DNA of 64,000 bases from Kocuria sp. (lineage in GTDB: Bacteria; Actinomycetota; Actinomycetes; Actinomycetales; Micrococcaceae), in the NCBI GenBank assembly GCA_030524035.1, contig JAUNHG010000001.1:62001-126000 (forward strand), read 5' to 3'. The notes beneath the pieces were generated by a model, which saw only the letters and a list, made by a program, of their open reading frames with translations, had not been told where the DNA came from and did not search any database. Numbering within the stretch: position 1 is the stretch's first letter; the number at the start of each line of letters is the position of its first letter. The position numbers and the translations under genes were made by a program. Below, one piece after another: positions 34,617 through 43,064 of the stretch.

Positions 34617-35061
34617 CACGCCCCAAGGCGCTCAGGAAGGTGTCGACGTCCGTGGCCGTTTGTAGTCGCGCGCGGGCTTGGTCGTTGTCCACCACGGCAA
34701 TCAGTTGCCGCATGGCCTGGATGTGCTGGGTGCTGTCCGCTGAAGCGAGTGCCGCGATCAAGGTGACGGGGTCGTGGAGTTCGTTGCCGAATCGGACGGG
34801 CTTCTTCAGTCGCACCCAGGCCATGCCGGTCTGGCTGACCAGGCCGGGGGCTTGGGCGTGAGCGAAAGCGAAGCCCGGTGCGATCACGATGTACGGCCCG
34901 TGGTCCTTAACGTTGCGGATCATGGCTTCCGTGTATGCCCGGGAACCAACACCTGTGTTCACCAGTAATTTGCCCGCGCAGCGAATCGCAGCCCGCCAGT
35001 TGCGTGCGCGGGCATTCAAGCGGATTGAATCCGGGGTGACGAGTTCATGCAGGCGAGCCAT
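34603..35061 (-). CDS. PTS EIIA protein (mannitol/fructose/ascorbate type)
   Basis: A 152-residue EIIA domain. The phosphorylatable histidine is His68 in APGFAFAHAQAP, and VRLKKPVRFG...DPVTLIAALAS and HIQAMRQLIAVV are conserved blocks of PTS_EIIA_2. It would accept phosphate from HPr and pass it to an EIIB. No EIIB or EIIC of this class is nearby, so it may serve a distant transporter or regulate. Confidence 0.85.
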   Translation of the reverse strand: MARLHELVTPDSIRLNARARNWRAAIRCAGKLLVNTGVGSRAYTEAMIRNVKDHGPYIVIAPGFAFAHAQAPGLVSQTGMAWVRLKKPVRFGNELHDPVTLIAALASADSTQHIQAMRQLIAVVDNDQARARLQTATDVDTFLSALGRVSGQ

Positions 35062-35281
35062 ACGTACACCCTAGGGGAGTTCGTCAGGATGTCCGTGGTG
35101 ATCGCAGCGAATGTGCCACGGCAAGCATCCACTATCCACTATTAAGTGAGGCAAGTCACATATTATATGTGTGACGATCTTTCTTGCCGCGCCGTCCTAC
35201 ACATGAAGGCAATGCGTGACGGCCGAAAATCGGTACGAAGCGCGTGCCCGTGTCACGTACTCAGGATGTGGAGGTTTCCCC
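35062..35281. promoter_or_regulatory. Promoter region of the Asp23 operon
   Basis: About 220 bp between the divergently placed EIIA gene and the first asp23 gene. It contains an AT-rich stretch (ACATATTATATGTGTG) at about 35159-35172 with dyad symmetry. A clear ECF-type -35/-10 pair could not be assigned by eye. A GGAGG precedes the asp23 ATG. Confidence 0.35.
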
Positions 35282-35821
35282 ATGGCACAGAACAGCGAAA
35301 CACAGAAAAACACCGGAACCACCGGCTCTGCGATCCCCCCTACGGGTGAAGAGCGGGCGCGACGCGAAGCCCGCGCCACCGAAAACCAGACTGAGCGCCC
35401 CCGCCCGGTTGGCCCGCTGCAAAGCGACCGTGGCAACACCACTTTGGAGGACACTGTGGTGGCCAAGATTGCAGGCATCGCAGCTCGTGAGGTCCCCGGC
35501 GTATACGCCATGGGCAACTCCATGCGCCGCACCTTCAACGCCATCACCGAACGCATCCCCAATTCACAGACCAACGTCTCCGGCGGGATCAGCGTTGAAA
35601 AAGGTGAGCGGCAGACCGCCATCGACGTCACCGTGGTGATCGACTACGGCGCATCTGTGGTAGAGGTCGGCAACGGCATCCGCCGCAACGTCATCCAGGC
35701 AGTTGAGCAGGCCACCGGACTGGAAGTTGTGGAAGTCAACGTGAACGTCACTGACGTTCACTTGCCCGAAGAGGACGACAACAGCTCCTCAAACTCCACT
35801 CCTTCAGGCGAGTTGGCCTGA
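35282..35821 (+). CDS. Asp23/Gls24 family envelope stress protein (first copy)
   Basis: A 179-residue protein starting at ATG 35282, after GGAGG. The first 50 residues are polar and disordered-looking. The Asp23 domain begins with VVAKIAGIAAREVPGVYAMG and runs to VEVNVNVTDVHLPEED. Asp23 proteins form cytoplasmic sheets or rafts tethered to the membrane by AmaP and act in cell-envelope homeostasis. First gene of an eight-gene operon with a second Asp23, two membrane proteins, an ECF sigma factor and its putative anti-sigma. Confidence 0.88.
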   Translation: MAQNSETQKNTGTTGSAIPPTGEERARREARATENQTERPRPVGPLQSDRGNTTLEDTVVAKIAGIAAREVPGVYAMGNSMRRTFNAITERIPNSQTNVSGGISVEKGERQTAIDVTVVIDYGASVVEVGNGIRRNVIQAVEQATGLEVVEVNVNVTDVHLPEEDDNSSSNSTPSGELA

Positions 35822-35863
35822 GTTCCCACAGGACGGGCCCATAGCCCGTTCGTCTGAAATCAG

Positions 35864-35903
35864 TGTGTCGTCACGCAGACACACAACGCTGCGTGACGAC
35901 ACA
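35864..35903 (+). repeat. 15-bp perfect inverted repeat between asp23 and DUF2273-like genes
   Basis: Arms TGTGTCGTCACGCAG (35864-35878) and its exact complement (35889-35903) flank a 10-nt loop. In RNA this forms a stable hairpin 34 nt before the next start codon. There is no T-tract. It may attenuate or process the message so that the first gene is made in excess, or bind a regulator. Confidence 0.6.
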
Positions 35904-35936
35904 TCTGTGCGGTTTCACACTCGAAAGGAAGCCATC

Positions 35937-36113
35937 GTGTCAACCACTCGTACTGCTTTATTCATCGGTTTGTTCTTGGGGGTCATTGTGGCCTTCGGAA
36001 CCTTCACCCAGTTCCTGCTCGTGGTGCTCTTTGGTGCCGTAGGGCTGCTGGTCGGCTTTGTGCTGGAAGGCAAGCTGGATCTCTCTGACGTTCTCAATCG
36101 CGACCGGAGGTGA
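35937..36113 (+). CDS. Small membrane protein, DUF2273-like
   Basis: A 58-residue protein starting at GTG 35937 after AAAGGAAG. Two adjacent hydrophobic segments (LFIGLFLGVIVAFGTF and FLLVVLFGAVGLLVGFVL) are followed by EGKLDLSDVLNRDRR. Small DUF2273 proteins with this layout typically sit inside Asp23 operons. Its TGA overlaps the ribosome binding site of the next gene. Confidence 0.75.
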   Translation: MSTTRTALFIGLFLGVIVAFGTFTQFLLVVLFGAVGLLVGFVLEGKLDLSDVLNRDRR

Positions 36114-36115
36114 CC

Positions 36116-36544
36116 GTGTCCACCACTGACCGTACGCCCTGGGACGCCGCATTGGCGGATAGTTCAGAGCACACAGCACAGCCGGTGGAGCAGCGTGGAA
36201 CCTTGAGTATCCCGTCAGCTGTCGTGGCGAAGATTGCCGCTCAGGCTGCCTGGGAAATTGACCAAGTTGGTGCGGCCTCCGGAGGAATCCTGGGAATCGG
36301 CGCTCGCCGTGATTTTGAACGCCGCCCGCAGGCTGAAGCCAAGATATATGGCCAATCTGCCGTGATCACCCTGGACGTGGGTGTCGCCTACCCTGCACCG
36401 TTGCGCAATACGGCAGCTCGGATCCGCGAGCACGTGATCCAACGGGTTGAACAACTCACCGGGTTACGCGTGGACCAGATAGACCTCAAAATCTCCTGGT
36501 TGCACCGCACCGACGAACGTTCCATACGAGGAGCACTGTTATGA
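36116..36544 (+). CDS. Asp23/Gls24 family protein (second copy)
   Basis: A 142-residue Asp23-domain protein. It shows IPSAVVAKIAAQAAWEIDQV followed by the beta-strand pattern AVITLDVGVAYPAPLRNTAA and VIQRVEQLTGLRVDQIDLKI. GTG 36116 is preferred over GTG 36110, since the latter lies inside the GGAGG site. It differs from the first copy in its short N-terminus. The stop overlaps the next gene as ATGA. Confidence 0.85.
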   Translation: MSTTDRTPWDAALADSSEHTAQPVEQRGTLSIPSAVVAKIAAQAAWEIDQVGAASGGILGIGARRDFERRPQAEAKIYGQSAVITLDVGVAYPAPLRNTAARIREHVIQRVEQLTGLRVDQIDLKISWLHRTDERSIRGALL

Positions 36545-37107
36545 GTACCGGAACCTTCCCCGCGCTTAGGCGCAGACCGGCCCGCGTTTTGCCATCCATG
36601 CTGGTGGCGCTCTTAGGTATTGCCTTGGTGGCAGTCGTGGCAACGGCCGCCATCCAGCGAATGACCCAGGGGCAGTGGCCACAGTGGGTCAGCGACTCGG
36701 CGTCCACCGTGAGTAATACACCCAGCACTGACCCTCTGACGTTGACCACGGGGATCGTGATCGCCGTGATTGGTCTGGTAATTCTGGCGTGCGCCCTGTT
36801 GCCTGGTGCTTTCAACCGCGCTCAGTTGCGGGTGGATGACTCCCTGTATTCAGGTGAGCAGGACACCGTGCTGACCAACCGAGGGTTGGTGCACATCGTG
36901 GAAGCATCCGTGAATCGGGTCGATGGCGTGCGTTCTGTCCGCGCTGACGTCAGTACGCGCAAAGTCCGGTTGAACGTGGAAACACCTCTGCGGGATAGCG
37001 ATCGGATTCGTTCGGAAGCCGCTGAAACTGCCCACGCCACGCTGCGCAAACTGCCGTTGGTTAAGCAGCCAGCTGTCGCCGTGTCTATTCAGCACAAGAA
37101 GGGGTAA
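36541..37107 (+). CDS. Two-helix membrane protein of the Asp23 operon (DUF6286-like)
   Basis: A 188-residue protein with hydrophobic helices at about 18-36 (SMLVALLGIALVAVVATAA) and 66-85 (TGIVIAVIGLVILACALLPG), then a cytoplasmic domain of about 100 residues starting RAQLRVDDSLYSGEQDTVLT with regular beta/alpha alternation. The layout resembles AmaP-like anchors: a helical hairpin with an Asp23-interacting tail. DUF6286 is a name-level guess from context. Confidence 0.65.
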   Translation: MSTGTFPALRRRPARVLPSMLVALLGIALVAVVATAAIQRMTQGQWPQWVSDSASTVSNTPSTDPLTLTTGIVIAVIGLVILACALLPGAFNRAQLRVDDSLYSGEQDTVLTNRGLVHIVEASVNRVDGVRSVRADVSTRKVRLNVETPLRDSDRIRSEAAETAHATLRKLPLVKQPAVAVSIQHKKG

Positions 37108-37110
37108 CTC

Positions 37111-37752
37111 ATGCGTACAGTTTCTGGAACTCGCAACCGCCTGCTGTTGGCGCTGGTGGGTGTGGTGCTTAGCGCCGTCGGGGCGTTCATCATCCTTGTG
37201 TCCTTGGGGAGCACAAAGCAGATTCCCGGCCTTCAAGCGCTTCCCAGTGGGGACGCCACCGTGGGTACCGTGTTTGGGTTCAACTCACAGATTTTCCTGC
37301 CCATTCTGATTGCGGTCACGGTGATTATTGCCATTGTGTGCCTCATGTGGCTGGTGGCTCAGGTTCCGGGTAAACCGTCCCGCGTGACGTTCCGGTTGCA
37401 CGACACCCAACAACCGCATGCGGTCAACATGGAATCTTCCGTGTTGGAAGACGCCATCCGGCAGCAGTGTGAATCTGTTTCCGACGTTCACCGCGCGACT
37501 GTCCAGGTGGCTGGTTCCGCGCGCCAACCAGAGGTTTTCCTGGGGTTGGCGTTGGAACCTGGGGCCTCTGTGCCGCGTACCCTTCAGGAGGTGTACGGGA
37601 CAGTGGTTCGTGATGTGGCAACCGCCCTGGAAACACAGCCCACTCGGGTCAGTGTGGAATTGGATGTAGCCCGTACGGCCAAAGTATCCACCAAAACCGC
37701 AACCGTGGGGTCCGCCCCCGCGGCCTCGGGTGAAAGTGGGCAGTTGGCGTGA
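37111..37752 (+). CDS. AmaP-like Asp23 membrane anchor
   Basis: A 213-residue protein with a helix at about 10-31 (RLLLALVGVVLSAVGAFIIL), an extracytoplasmic loop of about 30 residues and a second helix at about 61-84 (IFLPILIAVTVIIAIVCLMW). A cytoplasmic domain follows (LEDAIRQQCESVSDVHRATV). This is the AmaP topology, in which the tail recruits Asp23 to the membrane. It follows the previous gene after 3 bp and overlaps the sigma factor gene as GTGA. Confidence 0.75.
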   Translation: MRTVSGTRNRLLLALVGVVLSAVGAFIILVSLGSTKQIPGLQALPSGDATVGTVFGFNSQIFLPILIAVTVIIAIVCLMWLVAQVPGKPSRVTFRLHDTQQPHAVNMESSVLEDAIRQQCESVSDVHRATVQVAGSARQPEVFLGLALEPGASVPRTLQEVYGTVVRDVATALETQPTRVSVELDVARTAKVSTKTATVGSAPAASGESGQLA

Positions 37753-38381
37753 CCGAGGACGGGCGTCGCAGTGGCGTCGCCGAGTCCCAGGGGGTCGGTA
37801 CGCCCGTGACTGAGTTGGACCAAGCCACTCTGGTGGCCCGGGCGCAGGACGGGGACCCGGCGGCGTTTGAGCAGTTGGTGATCCGGTACGAGGGTCCCTT
37901 GTACCGGTATGCCTTCCAGATGCTCGGCAACCGCCAAGAAGCCGAAGATGTGGTGCAGGAGACCATGATCCGGGTATGGCGTGCCCTGCCCGGGCTGGAC
38001 TCCGCTGAAGCGTTTTCGTCGTGGGCGTACCAGATCACCTCACGGCACTGCCTAGATTTGTTAAAGAAAGCCGGGCGTCGTAAAACCGATGCGACAGCCC
38101 CGGATGACATGCCCGACAATGTAGGCTCACGTGATTCCGTGGCTCCACGCACACCGCAAGATCCTGCTGCTGTTGCTGAGTCGTACCAGGCATTGGGGGA
38201 AATTACCCAGCTAGTCAGCGCGCTTTCCCCACCATTGCGCGCATGCTGGGTGATGTACGAGGTCCACGAGCTGACCTATGGGGAGATCGCTCGTGCACTG
38301 TCCATTACGCCAGCGACGGTGCGTGGACGAATAGCCCGGGCCAGGGCAGAGCTTGTGAAGGGGATGACTCCATGGCGGTAA
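37749..38381 (+). CDS. ECF-type RNA polymerase sigma factor
   Basis: A 210-residue sigma-70 family protein with region 2 (LVARAQDGDPAAFEQLVIRY, then NRQEAEDVVQETMIRVWRAL) and region 4 (LTYGEIARALSITPATVRGR). It lacks regions 1 and 3, as ECF factors do. The GTG start overlaps the AmaP-like stop; GTG 37806 is an alternative. The putative anti-sigma gene overlaps its 3' end by 10 bp. It presumably controls this operon among others. Confidence 0.9.
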   Translation: MTEDGRRSGVAESQGVGTPVTELDQATLVARAQDGDPAAFEQLVIRYEGPLYRYAFQMLGNRQEAEDVVQETMIRVWRALPGLDSAEAFSSWAYQITSRHCLDLLKKAGRRKTDATAPDDMPDNVGSRDSVAPRTPQDPAAVAESYQALGEITQLVSALSPPLRACWVMYEVHELTYGEIARALSITPATVRGRIARARAELVKGMTPWR

Positions 38382-38974
38382 AGCAGCAGCCACACTTAGG
38401 CTGCGGCACAACGATTGACGAGATCTGGATGGGAATGGACAAACAACCCACCGCCCACCAGCGGACATGTCCGCAATGTCGGGCGGCGCGGGAAAGCCTA
38501 TCCACCCTTCAAAATATGGTGGCTTCTTACCGGCGTGTGGAAGGACTTCACGACGAATCCGTGCTCCCTTCCCGCAGCGTGCGAGACAACATTCTGGCGG
38601 TGGCCCGGTCCGAAGTCCGCCGTGGACGGCGCAGTGTGGCCATGGTGACGGAAACCGGTCCGGTGTTCATCAGTGACCAAGCGCTGGTCGATCTGGTGCG
38701 CGTGGCCACAGACACCGTGGCGGGCGTACGTGGCCGCCACGTAGAGCTGAGCATGTGCTCCGCTGAAGATCCGGTGGATCAACAGCGCGATGCTAGTGGA
38801 GATCTTCGCCGTGTTTTGACGGCACTGACCGTGCGGCTGTCTATCAAGTACGGTGCCTCGATCCCGGAGGTTACAGCTCAGGTGCGCACAAGAATTTTGA
38901 CCGTTCTGGTCAATCATGTTGATGTCGATCCGGTGTCCGTGGATCTGGTGGTGGAGGATGTATTCGATGCGTGA
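38372..38974 (+). CDS. Zinc-finger anti-sigma factor fused to an Asp23-like domain
   Basis: About 200 residues, starting at ATG 38372 inside the sigma gene end. The N-terminus has the ZAS pattern: Cys11 and then H29-x3-C33-x2-C36 (HQRTCPQC), as in zinc-binding anti-sigma factors. No membrane helix follows. The C-terminal half (ISDQALVDLVRVATDTVAGV onward, ending VNHVDVDPVSVDLVVEDVFD) follows the Asp23 strand-helix pattern of the neighbours. The fusion suggests the anti-sigma senses the Asp23 assembly itself. The fold assignment of the second half is by pattern only. Confidence 0.7.
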   Translation: MAVKQQPHLGCGTTIDEIWMGMDKQPTAHQRTCPQCRAARESLSTLQNMVASYRRVEGLHDESVLPSRSVRDNILAVARSEVRRGRRSVAMVTETGPVFISDQALVDLVRVATDTVAGVRGRHVELSMCSAEDPVDQQRDASGDLRRVLTALTVRLSIKYGASIPEVTAQVRTRILTVLVNHVDVDPVSVDLVVEDVFDA

Positions 38975-39344
38975 AACCCGCCCTGATGAACAGCTTCCTC
39001 TTGACCTGACGCAGAATCAGGAACTTCTGGATGCGGTCCAGACCGCCATTCTGCAGGTTCCCGGGGTGATTCGCCTGGAACCCAGCCTGTTAGGGCGTTT
39101 GGGGAACACCGTGAATTCGTCCCACCAGGGTGTGCCAACTTTTGGTGGCCAGGGTTTGGCTATTGAGCCCATGGGACACGGGGTGGTGGTCACGGTTGAT
39201 GTAGCCGTGGCGACCCCACACACCACGCGGGTCACAGCCCCCGCTATCCAACAGGCTGTGGTGTCTGCGCTCGTCCCATGGCACGTTGATGTGGTTTCTG
39301 TTGTTGTGTCGGTGTTGAGTATGGAGTCAGAAATAGGCCGCTGA
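38967..39344 (+). CDS. Asp23-like protein (last gene of the operon)
   Basis: A 125-residue protein whose ATG at 38967 overlaps the previous stop by 8 bp. LLDAVQTAILQVPGVIRLEP and the following strands (GHGVVVTVDVAVATPHTTRV and VVSALVPWHVDVVSVVVSVL) follow the Asp23 pattern. It is the most divergent of the Asp23-type products here. It may cap or modulate the Asp23 assembly; this is inference. Confidence 0.65.
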   Translation: MRETRPDEQLPLDLTQNQELLDAVQTAILQVPGVIRLEPSLLGRLGNTVNSSHQGVPTFGGQGLAIEPMGHGVVVTVDVAVATPHTTRVTAPAIQQAVVSALVPWHVDVVSVVVSVLSMESEIGR

Positions 39345-39378
39345 CCGGTAGCCTGTGGTCTCGCACAGAGGAGAGACC

Positions 39379-40749
39379 ATGACCACCACCACACTTCTTT
39401 TGTTAGGTTTGGCGTCAATTGCCGCCATCTTGCTGTTGATTATTAAGGGCAAGGTGCACCCGTTCATCACACTGATGACCGTTGCCCTACTGCTTGCTCT
39501 GGCCGGTGGCGTTCCGTTGCCGGAGGTTGCCCCACTGCTGATCACAGGCATGGGCAATACCTTAGGCAGTGTGGCACTGATCGTGACCCTGGGTGCCATT
39601 TTGGGGCGCATTATTGAAGTTTCGGGTGGCGCTGACGTCCTGGCACGTTGGCTACTCAATGTGTTTGGTCAGGCCCGCGCCCCGTTTGCTTTAGGTGCCA
39701 CTGGTTTCATCTTCGGCATCCCTGTTTTTGTGGACGTCGGGCTGATTGTGCTGATTCCCATCGTGTTCGGTGTGGCCCGCAGGATCGGCGGGAACATGTT
39801 GACGTACGCGCTGCCGATTGCCGGTGCCATGTTGGCAGTCCACTGTGTGGTGCCGCCGCATCCGGGGATCGTAGGTGGCGCTCAACTGCTGGGGTCGGAT
39901 ATTGGTCTGGTGATGATTTTTGGCTTGGTGGTCGCCGTGCCCATGTGGTTGGTGGCTCAGGCGATTGCCGAACCCCTGGCAACACGAAATTTTGTTCCGG
40001 TGAGTGATGCTGACACCCACCACGCGGTAGGCGGCACTGGTGCCATGACCGTAGTGGGCACCAAACAACCAGGGGTTTTTCTGGTGCTATCCACCATTGT
40101 TTTGCCTTTGGTGCTGATTATGGGTGGCACCACTTTCAGCGTTGTTCTGGCGGAAGACCACTTGGTAACCAACGTGTTCTCCTTGGTGGGGGCATCGCAC
40201 GTGGCCTTGCTGATTGGCGTTGTGTACGCCGCAGTGGTGTTGGGCTTCCGGTCCGGTTGGAGCAGGGATGACGTGGAGAATGTGATTAATTCGGCGCTGC
40301 CGCCCGTAGCCGCCGTGGTGCTGATTACCGGAGCCGGAGGCATGTTTGGGTATACCTTGCGGGAAACCGGGGTGGCAGATGCGGTGGCGGATCTATTGAG
40401 TGCCACCGGGTTGCCCGTGATTCTGCTGGGATGGTTGCTGGCTATTTTGATCCGGGCAGCTCAAGGTTCAGCCACCGTGTCCATGCTGGCCACCGCACCG
40501 CTGGTGGAACCCCTGCTAGGCAGCGCGCAACTGCACCCCGTCCAGATGGCGTTGGTGGCCGTGGCCATCGGGGCCGGAACCATGGGGCTGAGCCACGTGA
40601 ACGACTCCATGTTCTGGATTTGGAGTCGTTATTTTGCTGTACCGGTATCCACGGCGCTGAAAACGTGGACCGTGGTATCCACAGTGGCGTCGGTCGCTGG
40701 GTTGATTGCCGTGGCGCTGTTATGGCTGCTGGTTTCAGCCATCGTGTAA
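39379..40749 (+). CDS. GntP-family sugar-acid permease
   Basis: A 456-residue, very hydrophobic protein with about 12-14 helices. GFIFGIPVFVDVGLIVLIPI and AVHCVVPPHPGIVGGAQLLG are family signatures of gluconate:H+ symporters, and LSHVNDSMFWIWSRYF is near the C-terminus. Because it is followed by a four-carbon acid sugar kinase and a matching dehydrogenase, the natural substrate is probably a tetronate such as threonate or erythronate rather than gluconate. GAGGAGAG precedes the ATG. Confidence 0.9.
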   Translation: MTTTTLLLLGLASIAAILLLIIKGKVHPFITLMTVALLLALAGGVPLPEVAPLLITGMGNTLGSVALIVTLGAILGRIIEVSGGADVLARWLLNVFGQARAPFALGATGFIFGIPVFVDVGLIVLIPIVFGVARRIGGNMLTYALPIAGAMLAVHCVVPPHPGIVGGAQLLGSDIGLVMIFGLVVAVPMWLVAQAIAEPLATRNFVPVSDADTHHAVGGTGAMTVVGTKQPGVFLVLSTIVLPLVLIMGGTTFSVVLAEDHLVTNVFSLVGASHVALLIGVVYAAVVLGFRSGWSRDDVENVINSALPPVAAVVLITGAGGMFGYTLRETGVADAVADLLSATGLPVILLGWLLAILIRAAQGSATVSMLATAPLVEPLLGSAQLHPVQMALVAVAIGAGTMGLSHVNDSMFWIWSRYFAVPVSTALKTWTVVSTVASVAGLIAVALLWLLVSAIV

Positions 40750-40806
40750 CAACAGCACGCCCCTGGGCATGCTTAAGGAAGCACTGACCGACGAAAGGTG
40801 ACTGCC

Positions 40807-42186
40807 ATGCCTGGCACACTCCTGGTTTTTGATGACGACCCCACCGGCTCCCAGGCTGTTCATGACGTGGAGGTGGTGTTGGAGTTAGCAGCTCAGCCCG
40901 TACTGGAAGCTTTGAGTGCTGACGGTGCCACGTGTTTTGTGCTCACGAACAGCCGGGCTATGGATGAGCACCGGGCGGTTGCGCAACAAAACAGGCTATT
41001 ACGGGACATTTTGGAGGGGTTGCCGGAAGGCCGGGTGCCGCAAGTGGTGTCCCGCAGTGACTCCACATTGCGGGGCCATGTGATTGCCGAACCGAATGGG
41101 CTAGCGGATGTGCTGGAGGAACGCGGCATGCACGTCAATGGGTTCCTTTTTGCACCGGCCATGTTTGAAGCCGGGCGCTACACCACGGGTGATGTTCACT
41201 GGGCTGTGGTGCGGGGAGAACATGTGCGTGTGGCGGATACGGACTTTGCGCAGGATGCCACGTTTGGGTACACCGCCTCAGACCTGAAAGATTTTCTGGT
41301 GGAACGTTCCGGCGGGACGCTGCAGCGGGACCAGATTCTTTCCATCACCATGGAACATCTTGCCACCGGGGTGGATGCCGTATGCCGGGTGTTAGACCAG
41401 GCCACACACCGCACCTGGGTGGTGGTTAATGGCACGGAGTACGCGCACCAAGAGGTGGTGGTGGATGCCTTGAAGCGACAGCAGGCCACCGGGCGGAATT
41501 TCATTGCTCGTTGTGGGCCCTCATTTGTGCGTCCTTTGGCTGGGCTGAAGCAGTCGCGGGTGCTCGAACCTGCGGATATCAGTATTGGTGCTGATCGTAT
41601 GCCTCACGGGTTGGTGGTGGTGGGGTCCCATGTGGGGCTGACCAACCGGCAACTGGCGGTGCTTAAGGACCGTGGCCGGGTGTGTGATGTTGAACTGCAC
41701 GTACCCACGCTGCTGGGTCCGGGCCACCACACACACGTGGAACAGGCAATCACGCAGGCCACGCAGGCTTTAGCGGATTCCGATGTGGTGGTGTGCACCA
41801 GCCGGGATGTGGTGCGCACTGATGACCCTCAGGAGTCGCTGTCCATTGCCCGTAGCGTGTCCGACGCCGTGGTGGAGGTGGTGCGCGGGGTGATGAAAGC
41901 TAAGCCAGCGTGGGTGATTGCCAAAGGTGGAATTACTTCGCACGAAGTCGCGCATAAGGGGCTGGGTATTCAGCGCGCCCGAGTGGGTGGGCAATTTTTC
42001 CCGGGGCAGACCTCTCAGTTCATCCCGATTGATGCTGACCCCGAAGCCGATGGCTGCCCCTTTGTAGTGTTCCCTGGCAACGTGGGAACGGAAACAGCAG
42101 TGGCGGATGTGGTGGATGTATTAACCCAGGCCACCCGGTTGAGTGGGGCGGCCAAAACAACAACAGAAAAGGGTGACGTGCAATGA
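40807..42186 (+). CDS. otnK: Four-carbon acid sugar kinase family protein
   Basis: A 459-residue DUF1537/OtnK-DtnK kinase. The N-terminal substrate domain starts LLVFDDDPTGSQAVHDVEVV and includes SRSDSTLRGHVIAEP; the C-terminal ATP-binding domain includes AWVIAKGGITSHEVAHKGLG and ends near FVVFPGNVGTETAVADVV. These enzymes phosphorylate 2-oxo-tetronates, D-threonate or D-erythronate at O4. The start at ATG 40807 is placed 8 nt after AAAGG. Whether it is the otn or dtn type cannot be told by eye. Confidence 0.85.
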   Translation: MPGTLLVFDDDPTGSQAVHDVEVVLELAAQPVLEALSADGATCFVLTNSRAMDEHRAVAQQNRLLRDILEGLPEGRVPQVVSRSDSTLRGHVIAEPNGLADVLEERGMHVNGFLFAPAMFEAGRYTTGDVHWAVVRGEHVRVADTDFAQDATFGYTASDLKDFLVERSGGTLQRDQILSITMEHLATGVDAVCRVLDQATHRTWVVVNGTEYAHQEVVVDALKRQQATGRNFIARCGPSFVRPLAGLKQSRVLEPADISIGADRMPHGLVVVGSHVGLTNRQLAVLKDRGRVCDVELHVPTLLGPGHHTHVEQAITQATQALADSDVVVCTSRDVVRTDDPQESLSIARSVSDAVVEVVRGVMKAKPAWVIAKGGITSHEVAHKGLGIQRARVGGQFFPGQTSQFIPIDADPEADGCPFVVFPGNVGTETAVADVVDVLTQATRLSGAAKTTTEKGDVQ

Positions 42187-43064
42187 CTCAGGTGGCGTGG
42201 ATTGGGTTGGGTGCCATGGGGGCTCCGATGGCCACGGTGGTGGCGGGGGGCGGCATGCCCGTGCGTGCCTTTGACCTGGACCCGGATGCGTCACAGCGGG
42301 TGGGGGGCGGCGTTACCGTGTTTCCCACGGTCCGTGAAGCTGTGGCTGGGGCTGATGTTGTGGTGGTCATGGTGGCCACCGGTGCGCAATTGGACGCGGT
42401 GCTGTTCGACCCGCACACCGGGGTCGCGGAAACCCTGGGGCGGGGCACTGTGGTGTTGGTGATGTCCACGGTGGGGCCACAGGCTGTGGAACAGGCGGCC
42501 AACCGTCTTGAAGCTCACGGTGTGTGGGTGGTGGACGCCCCGGTATCTGGTGGGGTAGCGCGTGCCAGTACCGGTGACTTGTTGGTCATGGTGGGCGGTG
42601 CTGATCAGCACATCGCCACTGCGCAACCGGTATTGGACTGTGTGGCTGCCCAAGCGCCCGTGGTGGGTGCCGTGGTAGGGGATGGTCAACGGTTCAAGGT
42701 GGTGAATCAACTGTTGTGCGGGGTTCACATTGCGGTTGCTGGGGAGGCTTTGGCGCTCGCGGAGTCCATGGGGTTGGACCCCGCCCAGTGTGTGGAGGTG
42801 TTGCAGGGGGGTGCGGCGTCGTCGTTTATGTTGGGTGACCGGGGGCCACGCATGGTGGAAGGTGAGGACGCCCCTGTGCGTTCGGCTCTGGATATTTTTG
42901 TGAAGGACATGGGGCTGGTGACGGATGCCGCCCGTGCCGTACAGCAACCGGTGCCTTTGGCAGCCGCTGCGGAACAGATTTATGTGCGGGGCCGCCGTGA
43001 AGGCTTAGGCAGGCGGGACGATTCTTCCGTGTACGAATTACTACGTTCCGGCGCGTCAGATTAG
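42183..43064 (+). CDS. ltnD: Beta-hydroxyacid dehydrogenase, L-threonate dehydrogenase-like
   Basis: A 293-residue 3-hydroxyisobutyrate dehydrogenase family enzyme. VAWIGLGAMGAPMA is the NAD-binding loop, DAPVSGGVARASTGDL the substrate-binding block and Lys172 in RFKVVNQLLCG the catalytic lysine. LtnD oxidises L-threonate to 2-oxo-tetronate, the substrate of OtnK. The ATG overlaps the kinase stop, so the two proteins are coupled. The aldolase (OtnC) and isomerase (OtnI) of the published pathway are not in this window. Confidence 0.87.
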   Translation: MTQVAWIGLGAMGAPMATVVAGGGMPVRAFDLDPDASQRVGGGVTVFPTVREAVAGADVVVVMVATGAQLDAVLFDPHTGVAETLGRGTVVLVMSTVGPQAVEQAANRLEAHGVWVVDAPVSGGVARASTGDLLVMVGGADQHIATAQPVLDCVAAQAPVVGAVVGDGQRFKVVNQLLCGVHIAVAGEALALAESMGLDPAQCVEVLQGGAASSFMLGDRGPRMVEGEDAPVRSALDIFVKDMGLVTDAARAVQQPVPLAAAAEQIYVRGRREGLGRRDDSSVYELLRSGASD

